Notes: generated by a model not told the origin, from the letters alone. A stretch of DNA of 63,752 bases from Pseudomonas psychrophila HA-4 (GCF_000282975.1 NZ_ALJC01000015.1:1-63752), one strand, 5' to 3'. Positions 17,675-27,224 are shown, counted from the first letter of the stretch. Made by a program: numbers and translations.

Positions 17675-20600
17675 GGCACATGCCGGCTCAGCAGCGCTCT
17701 CAGCACCGCAGGCTTGACCGGTTTTGGCAAGTATTCCAAGCCTGCCGCATGCACTTGCGCAATCATTTCTGGGCGTCCGTCAGCGCTAATTACCACGCCC
17801 GGCACGGGTTCTTCCAGTTGCGCACGCAGCCAGCCCATCAGGTCGGTTCCAGTCTCGCCATCGTCTAGGTGGTAGTCCACCAGCACCAGTTGCGGGCGCA
17901 CGCCGTCGTTGAGCAAGGCAGCACACTCATCACGGTTTCTGGCGGTCCAGACGCGGCATCCCCAGCGCGTGAGCAAGCTATGCATGCCAATCAAAATGCT
18001 GTCTTCGTTATCTATGCACAGCACTTGCGCGCCGATAACGGATTGGCCTTTCTGTTCAGTCGCGGTCCTTTTCGTTTCGCTTTGAGTTGGCGCTAGCGGC
18101 ACGCTGACACTGAATACGCTGCCTTTACCTGGCCATGAGCGCACTTTAAGCGTGTGTCCCAGCACGCGGCACAGGCCATCGGCAATCGCCAGCCCCAGCC
18201 CTAGGCCTTTTTCGGCTCGTGTCTGATGGCTGTCCAGGCGTTTGAACTCTTCAAAAATGACCTGCAGTTTGTCTTGCGGGATACCGGGACCGCGGTCCCA
18301 AACTTCCAAGCACAACTGATCGCCACGGCGACGTACGCCTAGCAATATCGGGCCTTTGGCGTAGCGAAACGCGTTGGTCAGGAAGTTCTGCAAAATACGT
18401 CGCAGTAATTTGATGTCGCTGTTGACCCGCAAGCGGCTGCCGCGAACCCTGAACTTGAGTCCTTGCTCTTGCGCCTGAGCGGTAAATTCATTGCCCAAGG
18501 TATTGAATAGATCATTGATCGCAAAAGGCTTGATGTCAGGAGTGAACTTGCCGTTTTCCAAGCGTGAAATATCTAACAAGTCGCTGATCAAGTCTTCGGC
18601 CGAGCGCAACGAACTGTCCAGGTGCTGCACCAGTTTTTGCGCGTCGGGGCTTAAGTCTTCTTGATGCGACAGGGCGGCTGAAAACAGCCGCGCCGCGTTC
18701 ATGGGCTGCATCAAATCATGGCTAACGGCAGCCAGGAAGCGGGTTTTCGATTGGTTGGCGGCTTCGGCTGTGCCTTTGGCTTCGATCAGCGCCTGATTAA
18801 GTTGCGACAGCTCGCGGGTCCGTTCGGCTACCCGCTGTTCAAGGCCTTCGTTGGCTTCGGTGAGTGCCTGCTCAGCCTCACGGAAGGCGGTAATGTCAGT
18901 AAAACTCATGACGAACCCGCCGCCCGGCATGGGATTGCCGATTAGTTCGATCACCCGGCCATTGGGGAACAAGCGCTCAGAGGTGTGCGCCCGGCCTTGG
19001 CGCATCCAATGTAGGCGACGTGCCACGTGCACTTCGGCTTCACCTGGGCCGCACAGGCCGCGCTCGGCGTTGTGACGAATAATGTCGGCAATCGGCCGGC
19101 CGACACTGATCAGTCCTTCCGGGTAGTTGAACAGTTCGAGATAGCGGCGGTTCCAAGCCACGAGGCGTAATGATTGATCGACCACACTGATGCCTTGAGT
19201 GATGTTTTCAATCGCGCCTTGCAGCAATGCGCGGTTGAACTGCAAAACTTCTGACGCTTCATCCGCAATACGGACTACGTCTTCAAGCTGCATTTCCCTA
19301 CCTTCAATGGCCGCTTTAACCACTGCGCGGGTTGATGATGCGCCGAGTACCCCGGCCAGTAGCCGTTCTGTGTGGGCGATCCATTCGCCGTCGGCGTTTT
19401 GATTGGGGTTGAAGCCTTTGCCCTGTCGATAGGCAAAACGGATAAAGCTCTGGCGGGCGCGTTCTTCACCGACAAAGCGCGCTGCCAGCGTCAGCAGGTC
19501 GTTGATCTGTACCGAGAGCATTGAGCGACCGCTGGGGTGGCTGCTGATTTCTTGGCCGATGAAGCGACCTGCCTGCCAATGCTCTGAGACGCGGGTACGC
19601 GATAGAACCGACACCCAGGCAAACAGGGTGAAGTTCCCCGCCAGGGACAGCACCACACCTTGGGTCAGTGGTGTGATGGGCAGGCCCAACGGGTTGCTGT
19701 GCAGCCACGCCAGCCCTGGGAAGTGTCCCAGGTGCCAGCCCATGCTATGGGCGATCAGCGGCAGCACCAAGGTGTAGAACCAAATGAATGTCCCCGTCGC
19801 GAGCCCTGCGAAAACACCGCGACGGTTGGCTTGTTTCCAGTACAGCGCGCCGAGCATGGCGGGCGCCAGTTGAGTCACGGCGGCGAAGGAAATTTGTCCG
19901 ATGGTGGCAAGGCTGGCGGTTGAGCCCAGCAGGCGGTAGCTGACATAGGCCAGTAGCAGAATGACCACAATCGAAACGCGGCGTACCGACAGCATCCAGT
20001 GACGGAACACTTCAAACGGGCGCTCGGCATTCTTGTGTCGCAACAACCACGGCAGCAGCATGTCGTTGGAAACCATGGTTGAAAGCGCCACGCTGGCCAC
20101 AATCACCATGCCGGTGGCGGCCGAGGCTCCCCCGATAAACGCCAGCACTGCCAGCGCCGGATGCGCTTGCGCCAGTGGCAAGCTGATCACGAACGAGTCG
20201 GGTAGCACTGAGCTTGGCAGCATCATTTGCCCTGCTAGGGCAATCGGTACTACAAACAGCGCCGCGAGAATCAGATAGGCCGGGAACACCCACTTGGCCA
20301 GTCGCAGGTCTTGCGGCTCAATGTTTTCAACCACCGTTACGTGGAATTGCCGGGGCAGGCAGATGATGGCCATCATCGCGACGCCGGTTTGCACCACCAT
20401 TGATGGCCAGTTAACGGTTTCTTTCCAGTACTCCTCAAGCCGCGGCGCCAGCATGGCTTGACTAAACAGGTCGTCGAAACCGTCATAGAGGCCGTAGGTC
20501 ACAAACGCGCCGACGGCGAGAAATGCGAATAGTTTGACCAGCGATTCAAATGCAATCGCCAGCACCATGCCCCGGTGGTGCTCGGTGGAGTCGAGGTTGC

Positions 20601-21135
20601 GTGTGCCAAACACAATGGTGAACAGCGCCAAAACCAGCGACACCAGCAGCGCGGTGTCCTGGGCGCGGGTGCCTGTGGTGTCGGCTCCGGCGCCGATCAG
20701 CAGGTTCACCCCGAGTACGATGCCTTTGAGTTGCAGGGCGATATAAGGCAAGACCCCGACCAAGCAGATCAGTGCGACAACAATCGCCAGGGACTGTGAT
20801 TTGCCGTAGCGCGCGGCAATAAAGTCAGCAATCGAGGTGATGTTTTCCTGTTTGCTGATCATCACCATCTTTTGCAGCACCCAAGGTGCGCAGACCAACA
20901 GCAGCACAGGCCCCAGATAAATCGGCAAGAACGACCAGAGTTGTTCGGCTGCCTGGCCTACGGCGCCGAAGAATGTCCAACTGGTGCAATACACCGCCAG
21001 CGACAGGCTGTAGACCCACGCGCGAACCCGCGGCGGCAGCGGTTTGCTGCGCCGGTCACCATAAAAGGCAATGGCAAACATAATGGCCATGTAGGCCAGG
21101 GCGACGGCGGCGATCAGCCCGCTGGACAACGACAT
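17668..21135 (-). CDS. mxtR: SSS-transporter/hybrid sensor histidine kinase, MxtR/CrbS type
   Basis: This 1155-residue protein fuses an N-terminal sodium:solute symporter domain (about 13 helices to residue 500) to a PAS domain (around 645-750). A histidine kinase follows (His806 in AAVSHDLMQPMNAARLF, with ATPase motifs DRGPGIP and GLGLGLAIADGL). The C-terminal receiver has phospho-acceptor Asp1087 in LVLVDYHLDD. MxtR/CrbS with ErdR/CrbR controls acetate use in Pseudomonas and Vibrio. CbrA has the same transporter-kinase arrangement but no receiver, so MxtR fits better. The ATG at 21135 has CAGGAG upstream; the cognate regulator is not in the window. Confidence 0.85.
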   Translation of the reverse strand: MSLSSGLIAAVALAYMAIMFAIAFYGDRRSKPLPPRVRAWVYSLSLAVYCTSWTFFGAVGQAAEQLWSFLPIYLGPVLLLVCAPWVLQKMVMISKQENITSIADFIAARYGKSQSLAIVVALICLVGVLPYIALQLKGIVLGVNLLIGAGADTTGTRAQDTALLVSLVLALFTIVFGTRNLDSTEHHRGMVLAIAFESLVKLFAFLAVGAFVTYGLYDGFDDLFSQAMLAPRLEEYWKETVNWPSMVVQTGVAMMAIICLPRQFHVTVVENIEPQDLRLAKWVFPAYLILAALFVVPIALAGQMMLPSSVLPDSFVISLPLAQAHPALAVLAFIGGASAATGMVIVASVALSTMVSNDMLLPWLLRHKNAERPFEVFRHWMLSVRRVSIVVILLLAYVSYRLLGSTASLATIGQISFAAVTQLAPAMLGALYWKQANRRGVFAGLATGTFIWFYTLVLPLIAHSMGWHLGHFPGLAWLHSNPLGLPITPLTQGVVLSLAGNFTLFAWVSVLSRTRVSEHWQAGRFIGQEISSHPSGRSMLSVQINDLLTLAARFVGEERARQSFIRFAYRQGKGFNPNQNADGEWIAHTERLLAGVLGASSTRAVVKAAIEGREMQLEDVVRIADEASEVLQFNRALLQGAIENITQGISVVDQSLRLVAWNRRYLELFNYPEGLISVGRPIADIIRHNAERGLCGPGEAEVHVARRLHWMRQGRAHTSERLFPNGRVIELIGNPMPGGGFVMSFTDITAFREAEQALTEANEGLEQRVAERTRELSQLNQALIEAKGTAEAANQSKTRFLAAVSHDLMQPMNAARLFSAALSHQEDLSPDAQKLVQHLDSSLRSAEDLISDLLDISRLENGKFTPDIKPFAINDLFNTLGNEFTAQAQEQGLKFRVRGSRLRVNSDIKLLRRILQNFLTNAFRYAKGPILLGVRRRGDQLCLEVWDRGPGIPQDKLQVIFEEFKRLDSHQTRAEKGLGLGLAIADGLCRVLGHTLKVRSWPGKGSVFSVSVPLAPTQSETKRTATEQKGQSVIGAQVLCIDNEDSILIGMHSLLTRWGCRVWTARNRDECAALLNDGVRPQLVLVDYHLDDGETGTDLMGWLRAQLEEPVPGVVISADGRPEMIAQVHAAGLEYLPKPVKPAVLRALLSRHVPL

Positions 21136-21270
21136 GAAGACTCCTGCGCGTAAAAAGACCCGAGCAATCCCGCTGCGGAAGTCTAGTCTCGCACGATGTT
21201 TGAGCCGCGGCACGTCGACGATGGTCTGAGCGCGGCCACGCGTCGCAGTCGTTCAGTCGTGGGCGCAGGG

Positions 21271-21396
21271 CTAGGTCGATTTGTTCGTCAGTTGCTCAAG
21301 GGTTAACGGTGTCTGGGCAAACAAAATCCGAAAAACCACCGGGGCGACTATCACGTTCAGCAGATGATCAAGGCTAGAAGGTGTGAACGCTTGGGC
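21271..21396 (-). pseudogene. C-terminal remnant of a TetR regulator
   Basis: On the minus strand, 41 codons before a TAG read SSLDHLLNVIVAPVVFRI and LFAQTPLTLEQL. This is the typical last-helix sequence of TetR-family repressors. The frame is closed by TAA at 21397-21399, and no DNA-binding domain lies upstream, because the TDT gene starts at 21500. The regulator has evidently lost its N-terminal three quarters, probably by deletion. Confidence 0.6.
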
Positions 21397-21499
21397 TTAT
21401 ATAGGTGAAACAGATAACACATAGAGAAAATACCCGTTATATAGATATTCGATTCGGTTCTACTCTTGCATCACCTCATATGAGGAACAGGAGGAGCCC

Positions 21500-22651
21500 A
21501 TGATGTGCCCAAACACTGCCAAAGCCGGTTTTCGGCCATTTAGCCACTTGCAGCACCCACGTGAAGTGATTCGCCAGTTCACCCCGAACTGGTTTGCCGC
21601 GACCATGGGGACTGGGGTTTTGGCGCTGGCGCTGGCTCAGTTGCCGGTACAAATCCCCGGCCTGCATGCGCTTGCCGAAGGGCTGTGGTTGTTCAATATC
21701 GGTTTGTTCATTCTGTTCAGCGTGCTCTATGGCGCACGCTGGGTGATGTATTTTGATGAGGCGCGGCGGATTTTCGGTCACTCCACCGTGTCGATGTTTT
21801 TCGGCACCATCCCCATGGGGCTGGCGACCATCATCAATGGTTTTCTGCTGTTCGGCGTTGCGCGCTGGGGCAGCGACATGGTGCAGCTCGCACACGTGTT
21901 GTGGTGGCTGGATGTGGCCATGTCGCTGGCGTTCGGGGTGATGATTCCCTACATGATGTTCACCCGGCAGGAACACAGTATTGATCAAATGACCGCCGTC
22001 TGGCTGTTGCCTGTGGTGGCGGCAGAAGTGGCTGCGGCCAGCGGCGGGTTGCTGACGCCGCATCTGGCGGACCCGGTGGCGCAGTTCCATGTACTGATCA
22101 CCAGCTATGTGTTGTGGGCATTTTCGGTCCCTGTGGCGTTCAGCATTTTGACCATTTTGATGCTACGCATGGCGCTGCATAAATTGCCTCACGAAAATAT
22201 GGCGGCCTCGAGTTGGCTGGCCTTGGGGCCGATTGGTACCGGCGCGTTGGGTTTGTTGCTGTTGGGCGCAGACTCGCCTGCGATCTTTGCCGCCAACGGT
22301 TTTGCCGGGATCGGTGACATTGCCCAAGGCTTGGGACTGATTTGTGGCGTGGCGCTGTGGGGCTTTGGCCTGTGGTGGATGTCGATGGCGGTGCTGATTA
22401 CCGTGCGATATATGCGGGCCGGTATCCCGTTCAATCTGGGCTGGTGGGGCTTCACCTTCCCGCTGGGTGTTTACGCGCTGGCCACCTTACGTCTGGGGCA
22501 GGTATTGCACCTGAGCTTTTTCGATGGGGTCGGTTGCGTACTGGTGCTGATGCTGGCGCTGATGTGGCTGATCGTCGGCACACGCACGGTCAAAGGTGCC
22601 TGGCGCGGCGAGCTGTTCGTGTCGCCCTGCATCGCAGGCCTTAACAAGTAG
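21500..22651 (+). CDS. TDT family transporter (TehA/SLAC1-like anion channel)
   Basis: This 383-residue protein with about ten hydrophobic helices belongs to the tellurite-resistance/dicarboxylate transporter (SLAC1/TehA/Mae1) family. FTPNWFAATMGTGVLALAL is the conserved first-helix motif, and FFGTIPMGLATIINGFLLFG contains another. Members move malate, sulfite or other anions. Strong ribosome site AGGAGGAG before the ATG. It stands alone, beside the fragment of a TetR gene that may once have regulated it. The substrate is not predictable. Confidence 0.88.
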   Translation: MMCPNTAKAGFRPFSHLQHPREVIRQFTPNWFAATMGTGVLALALAQLPVQIPGLHALAEGLWLFNIGLFILFSVLYGARWVMYFDEARRIFGHSTVSMFFGTIPMGLATIINGFLLFGVARWGSDMVQLAHVLWWLDVAMSLAFGVMIPYMMFTRQEHSIDQMTAVWLLPVVAAEVAAASGGLLTPHLADPVAQFHVLITSYVLWAFSVPVAFSILTILMLRMALHKLPHENMAASSWLALGPIGTGALGLLLLGADSPAIFAANGFAGIGDIAQGLGLICGVALWGFGLWWMSMAVLITVRYMRAGIPFNLGWWGFTFPLGVYALATLRLGQVLHLSFFDGVGCVLVLMLALMWLIVGTRTVKGAWRGELFVSPCIAGLNK

Positions 22652-22785
22652 TCCATGTACTCAGGTGCTGTGCGAAAGCGCCGAATATGACGTTTTTCGT
22701 GACAGAACCTGAGTAAGGTTGTGCCCTGAGTGTTACAACCACACTCCAATGAGAAAGCCTCCGGCGCAACGTGAGTACATGGAAG

Positions 22786-24660
22786 ATGAGTCACCCTTCG
22801 CAGTTCAGCTTGCTCGGGAAGCGTCGCTTCCTGCCGTTCTTCGTGACCCAGTCCTTGGGTGCGCTCAATGACAATCTCTTCAAACAATCGTTGATTCTAG
22901 CCATCCTTTATAAGCTGAGCATCGAAGGCGACCGTGGAATCTGGGTCAACCTCTGCGCGCTGCTCTTTATCGTGCCGTTCTTTTTATTCTCGGCACTGGC
23001 TGGTCAATTTGGCGAAAAATACCCCAAGGACCAACTGATACGCCTGATCAAGCTGGGCGAAATCGCGATCATGGTGGTCGGCGCTATTGGTTTTGCGTTC
23101 GATCATTTGGCACTAATGCTGGTCGCGCTATTTGCCATGGGCACCCATTCGGCGCTGTTCGGGCCGGTGAAGTATTCGATCTTGCCGCAGACCCTGCATG
23201 AAGATGAGTTGGTGGGCGGTAATGGTTTGGTGGAAATGGGCACCTTTCTGTCGATTCTGGCCGGCACCATAGGCGCGGGAATCATGCTCTCGTCGAGCAA
23301 TTACACGGTCATTGTGTCGGTGGTGATCATTTCGGTCGCCGTGCTCGGTTATCTGGCCAGTCGTGCCATTCCTCGGGCACCCGCTGATACGCCAGACTTG
23401 CGTCTCAACTGGAACATCTTCAGCGAGTCTTGGGCTACGTTGCGCATGGGCTTGAATCAGACACCTGCGGTGTCGCGCTCTGTCGTAGGTAACTCTTGGT
23501 TCTGGTTTGTCGGTGCGATTTATCTCACGCAAATCCCGGCTTACGCCAAAGAGTGGCTGTACGGCGATGAAACTGTGGTCACGCTGATTCTCACGGTGTT
23601 CTCGGTCGGTATTGCCTTGGGCTCGATGCTGTGTGAAAAGCTCTCGGGGCGTAAGGTTGAAATCGGTCTGGTACCGTTTGGCTCGTTCGGCCTGACGGTG
23701 TTTGGTCTGCTGCTGTGGTGGCACTCGGGGCACATGCCACAAAACCTCCAAGCCAATGACTGGCTCGGTGTGCTGGGCTACAGCCAGGCGTGGTGGGTGC
23801 TGTTAGATATTCTCGGACTGGGCGTGTTCGGTGGTTTCTATATTGTGCCGCTGTATGCGCTGATTCAGTCGCGTACCGCTGAAAACGAGCGTGCACGGGT
23901 TATTGCGGCCAACAACATCCTTAACGCGCTGTTTATGGTGGTATCGGCAATCGTCACCATTCTGTTGCTGAGCGTGGCCAAGCTGACGATTCCCGAGTTG
24001 TTCCTAGTGGTGTCGTTGCTGAACATCGCGGTTAACACCTACATCTTCAAAATCGTTCCTGAGTTCAGCATGCGTTTCATGATTTGGCTGCTCAGCCATT
24101 CCATGTACCGCGTACAGCACAAAAACCTGGAAGCGATTCCAGACGAAGGCGCGGCCTTGTTGGTGTGCAACCACGTGTCGTTTGTCGATGCGCTACTGAT
24201 AGGCGGCGCAGTGCGTCGGCCGATTCGCTTTGTGATGTATTACAAAATCTACAATCTTCCGGTGCTTAACTTTATCTTCCGTACAGCGGGTACGATTCCG
24301 ATTGCCGGACGTGCTGAAGATGAAGTGATTTATGAGCGGGCATTCAAGAAGATTGCCGAGTACCTGAACGATGGCGAGCTGGTGTGCATCTTCCCCGAGG
24401 GCAAGTTGACCAGCGATGGCCAGATCAGTGAGTTCAAGGCGGGGATGACGCGCATTCTCGAGCAAACGCCGGTGCCCGTGATCCCGATGGCGTTGCAAGG
24501 CTTGTGGGGCAGTTTCTTCAGTCGTGACCCGAACAAGGGCGTGTTTCATCGGCTATGGTCGCGGGTAACGCTGGTGGCCGGGGAGCCGATAGCGGCCAGT
24601 GAAGCCACGCAAAAGTTGCTGCGTGAACGGGTGACTGAGTTGCGGGGCCAGACCTTGTAG
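22786..24660 (+). CDS. MFS transporter / 1-acylglycerol-phosphate acyltransferase fusion
   Basis: This two-domain protein of 624 residues resembles the LplT-Aas lysophospholipid repair system. Residues 1-420 form an MFS domain (QSLGALNDNLFKQSLILAIL near the start). Residues 430-624 form a PlsC acyltransferase with the catalytic NHVSFVDALLIGG (H-x-x-x-x-D) and FPEGKLTSDG motifs. No acyl-ACP synthetase domain follows, so it is shorter than the three-part fusions. It probably flips and reacylates lysophospholipids at the inner membrane. I chose ATG 22786 (MSHPSQF); a GTG 15 bases upstream is possible. Confidence 0.85.
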   Translation: MSHPSQFSLLGKRRFLPFFVTQSLGALNDNLFKQSLILAILYKLSIEGDRGIWVNLCALLFIVPFFLFSALAGQFGEKYPKDQLIRLIKLGEIAIMVVGAIGFAFDHLALMLVALFAMGTHSALFGPVKYSILPQTLHEDELVGGNGLVEMGTFLSILAGTIGAGIMLSSSNYTVIVSVVIISVAVLGYLASRAIPRAPADTPDLRLNWNIFSESWATLRMGLNQTPAVSRSVVGNSWFWFVGAIYLTQIPAYAKEWLYGDETVVTLILTVFSVGIALGSMLCEKLSGRKVEIGLVPFGSFGLTVFGLLLWWHSGHMPQNLQANDWLGVLGYSQAWWVLLDILGLGVFGGFYIVPLYALIQSRTAENERARVIAANNILNALFMVVSAIVTILLLSVAKLTIPELFLVVSLLNIAVNTYIFKIVPEFSMRFMIWLLSHSMYRVQHKNLEAIPDEGAALLVCNHVSFVDALLIGGAVRRPIRFVMYYKIYNLPVLNFIFRTAGTIPIAGRAEDEVIYERAFKKIAEYLNDGELVCIFPEGKLTSDGQISEFKAGMTRILEQTPVPVIPMALQGLWGSFFSRDPNKGVFHRLWSRVTLVAGEPIAASEATQKLLRERVTELRGQTL

Positions 24661-24746
24661 CCGCTGGCGTAGGCTGCGAAAAGGTCCTAAGGGCCTTCAT
24701 CTTTCAGGGCTGCTTTGCAGCCCATCGACCTGCGACAACGGCTAAA
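24661..24746. repeat. imperfect REP-like palindrome
   Basis: GTAGGCTGCGAAAAGG and CCTGCGACAACGGCTA are imperfect outer arms. GGGCTGCTTTGCAGCCC (24706-24722) is a strong inner hairpin. It lies between two convergent genes and belongs to the palindrome type with GGCTGCG arms seen at 32161 and 39535. Confidence 0.55.
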
Positions 24747-24759
24747 GGGTTTTGCGGGG

Positions 24760-25074
24760 TTAGGCGCTCATCTTCAGGCCGACTAGGCCGGCAATAATGA
24801 GTGCAACGCTGGCCAGTCGGAACAGCGCCATGGATTCACCAAACAGGATGATCCCAGCGATAACCGTGCCGACTGCGCCGACGCCCGTCCAGATGGCATA
24901 AGCGGTGCCCAGCGGCAGCTCTTTCATCGCCAAGCCGAGCAGGCCAAGGCTGCAAACCATGGCAGCAATGGTCAGTGCCGTCGGCATAGGACGAGTAAAG
25001 CCTTCGGTATACTTCAGGCCGACGGCCCAGCCAACTTCAAACAGACCGGCGAAAAACAGAATAATCCAGGACAT
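24760..25074 (-). CDS. sugE: guanidinium exporter Gdx (SugE, SMR family)
   Basis: This 104-residue four-helix small multidrug resistance protein exports guanidinium against protons as a dual-topology dimer. [20 protein letters not shown] carries the central Glu13, followed by [14 protein letters not shown] and the [13 protein letters not shown] segment of the Gdx/SugE subgroup. The ATG at 25074 follows GGAGG; an upstream ATG would overlap that site. A guanidine-II riboswitch directly precedes the gene, which independently supports guanidinium as substrate. Confidence 0.93.
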   Translation of the reverse strand: MSWIILFFAGLFEVGWAVGLKYTEGFTRPMPTALTIAAMVCSLGLLGLAMKELPLGTAYAIWTGVGAVGTVIAGIILFGESMALFRLASVALIIAGLVGLKMSA

Positions 25075-25093
25075 GCTTGCCTCCATCAATTGA

Positions 25094-25143
25094 TGGGGTC
25101 GTCCCCAGATTAATCACTCGATGAGTCGCGGGGCCGTCCCCGC
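25094..25143 (-). promoter_or_regulatory. guanidine-II (mini-ykkC) riboswitch
   Basis: On the minus strand two short hairpins carry ACGR loops. GCGGGG-ACGG-CCCCGC (25128-25143) is followed after about 20 bases by TGGGG-ACGA-CCCCA (25094-25107), and then the ribosome site and start of sugE. This is the full mini-ykkC architecture, which binds guanidine and frees the ribosome site. A TATAAT -10 element (25151-25156) would start the transcript at or just before the first hairpin. Confidence 0.93.
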
Positions 25144-25150
25144 AGTGCGC

Positions 25151-25156
25151 ATTATA
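25151..25156 (-). promoter_or_regulatory. -10 element of the sugE promoter
   Basis: A perfect TATAAT on the minus strand lies eight bases before the first riboswitch hairpin. TTGATC further upstream is a poor -35 with long spacing, so only the -10 is proposed. Confidence 0.55.
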
Positions 25157-25192
25157 GTGCCCACGATTTTTCTGACGATCAACCCCGAATTT

Positions 25193-26158
25193 TCAGTCGG
25201 CGGATAGTTTTTCCGCAGCCAAACGATCCTCTTTTTCGCTCATTCGACGGAAGTACGTCGACAGCAGTGCGCCTGAGATGTTGTGCCACACGCTAAACAG
25301 CGCGCTGGGCACGGCTGCCAAAGGCGAAAAGTGGGCACTGGCCAATGCGGCTCCCAGCCCTGAGTTCTGCATGCCGACTTCCAGCGCCAGGGATTTACGT
25401 TGCGCCAACGGCAGTTTGAACAGGCGCCCGGTAAAGTAGCCGAGCAAGTAGCCAAAGCTGTTGTGCAGCATGACCACGGCCATGATCAACAGGCCCGACT
25501 TGGCGATTTGTGCCTGGCTGGCGGCGACGACAGCGGCGACGATAATCACGATGCTGATCACCGAAACCAGCGGCAGCACGTCGACTGCAAACCGCACCCT
25601 CGCGCCCAGCACGCGCTGAGCCAAAACCCCGAGCACAATGGGCAGCAGCACGACTTGCAGAATCGACCAGAACAACTCCATGAACGAAACCGGCAGCCAG
25701 GCTGATGCCAGCAGCCAAATCAGCGCAGGAGTTAGCAGCGGGGCGAGGAGGGTGGTCACGGCAGCAATGGCGACTGACAGCGCGAGATCGCCTCGGGCCA
25801 GCCAAGTCATGACATTAGAAGAGGTGCCGCTTGGGCAGCAACCCACGAGAATCACGCCAACCGCGATTTCGGGCGGCAGGTGAAACACTTGGCAGAGTAA
25901 CCACGCCACGCCGGGCATGATCACGAAGTGAGCAACCACGCCCAGTGCGACGCGCCACGGGTGGCGAGCGACTTCGGCGAAGTCATCGAGTTTGAGGGTC
26001 AGGCCCATGCCAAACATCACCAAACCCAGTAGCGGCACGATGTAGCCTTTAAGGCCAACGAACCAGCCGGGCTCAAGAAACGCCAGCACGGCAAAAATCA
26101 GAACCCAATAAGCAAAGGTATTACCGACAAAGCGGCTTAAGGCAGCGAGTGCGCGCAT
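25193..26158 (-). CDS. bile acid:sodium symporter family (BASS) transporter
   Basis: This 321-residue membrane protein with about ten helices belongs to the BASS family. GCCPSGTSSNVMTWLARGDLAL is the conserved crossover motif (quoted only to show P-S-G-T and N residues), and ALEVGMQNSGLGAAL is the second unwound-helix motif. Bacterial members carry pantoate, keto acids or other organic anions with sodium. The ATG at 26158 has AAGGA seven bases upstream; the longer frame adds 14 polar residues. It stands alone between sugE and a REP element. Confidence 0.9.
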   Translation of the reverse strand: MRALAALSRFVGNTFAYWVLIFAVLAFLEPGWFVGLKGYIVPLLGLVMFGMGLTLKLDDFAEVARHPWRVALGVVAHFVIMPGVAWLLCQVFHLPPEIAVGVILVGCCPSGTSSNVMTWLARGDLALSVAIAAVTTLLAPLLTPALIWLLASAWLPVSFMELFWSILQVVLLPIVLGVLAQRVLGARVRFAVDVLPLVSVISIVIIVAAVVAASQAQIAKSGLLIMAVVMLHNSFGYLLGYFTGRLFKLPLAQRKSLALEVGMQNSGLGAALASAHFSPLAAVPSALFSVWHNISGALLSTYFRRMSEKEDRLAAEKLSAD

Positions 26159-26201
26159 GGTGTTCCTTATTATGGTTATGGTGTGTGGCAGGCGTGACAA
26201 C

Positions 26202-26292
26202 CGTGGGAGCCTGGCTTGCCAGCGATGCAGGCGATGTGGTTTTTTCTGTTAAACCGCGTCGACACCTTCGCGAGCAAGCCAGCTCCCACAGC
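26202..26292. repeat. REP-like inverted pair
   Basis: GTGGGAGCCTGGCTTGCCAG and its partner ending AGCCAGCTCCCAC flank a 45-50 base centre. This is a REP doublet between rdgC and the BASS gene, of the same sequence type as 44856-44944. Confidence 0.75.
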
Positions 26293-26303
26293 CGTTTTGA
26301 GGT

Positions 26304-27224
26304 TTAGATCCCCTGAGGAATCTCTTCTCCGCCCAGCGCTTCAAACAACTGTGGCAAGAACTCGCCGAAGGTCAGCATCATTAAGGTGAAGCTAGCGTCC
26401 TGCTGGCCTAGATCGTCGTCGCCGCCATTTTGCTCGGCTTCGTCTTGCAGCAGGTCTTCAAACTTCAGACGCTTGACCACCAGCTTGTCATCCAGCACGA
26501 ACGACAGTTTGTCTTGCCAGGCCAGCGACAGTTGAGTCACGACTTTGCCTGTGCTCAGGTGCAGCTGGATTTCATCGCTGGTCAGGTCCTGACGCTTGCA
26601 GCGGATAATCCCGCCATCTTCGTGGGTGTCGCGCAGCTCACATTCATCGAGTACAAAGAAGTTGTCGGCCGCTTTTTGGGTTTTGACCCATTCGGTCATG
26701 ACCGCACTCGGCGCAATTTTAACGGCCAGCGGGCGAACCGGCAGCGAGCCGATCACTTCGCGCAGCGTGGATAGCAGGTCTTCGGCGCGTTTCGGGCTGG
26801 AGGCGTTAACCAGAATCAGGCCCTGTTTTGGCGCAATGGCGGCAAAGGTCGCCGAGCGACGGATAAAGGCACGCGGCAAGAAGGCCTGGATGATTTCATC
26901 CTTGAGCTGATCACGCTCCTTCTTATAGACCTTGCGCATTTGTTCGGCTTCGATCTCTTCGACCTTATCCTTTAATGCATCGCGCACCACGCTTCCAGGC
27001 AGGATGCGTTCTTCTTTACGGGCTGCAATCAGCAGGAAGTCCTGGCTGGCGTGAACCAGAGGGGCGTCTTCACCTTTACCGAAAGGGGCAACGAAACCGT
27101 AGGTGGCTAATTCCTGGCTTGCACACGGGCGGGCCGGCTTGGTGGCCAGTGCCGTTTCCAGCACCTGCGCATCAAAAGGCAGATCTTGGGTCAGGCGATA
27201 GATAAGCAGGTTTTTGAACCACAT
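26304..27224 (-). CDS. rdgC: recombination-associated protein RdgC
   Basis: RdgC is a ring-shaped nucleoid DNA-binding protein that restrains RecA. The product has 306 residues, the usual length, starting [17 protein letters not shown]. Further family features are [30 protein letters not shown] and [13 protein letters not shown] start at ATG 27224 because homologues begin with MWFKN; the longer frame runs over the upstream promoter region. It is transcribed away from the tRNA cluster. Confidence 0.95.
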   Translation of the reverse strand: MWFKNLLIYRLTQDLPFDAQVLETALATKPARPCASQELATYGFVAPFGKGEDAPLVHASQDFLLIAARKEERILPGSVVRDALKDKVEEIEAEQMRKVYKKERDQLKDEIIQAFLPRAFIRRSATFAAIAPKQGLILVNASSPKRAEDLLSTLREVIGSLPVRPLAVKIAPSAVMTEWVKTQKAADNFFVLDECELRDTHEDGGIIRCKRQDLTSDEIQLHLSTGKVVTQLSLAWQDKLSFVLDDKLVVKRLKFEDLLQDEAEQNGGDDDLGQQDASFTLMMLTFGEFLPQLFEALGGEEIPQGI

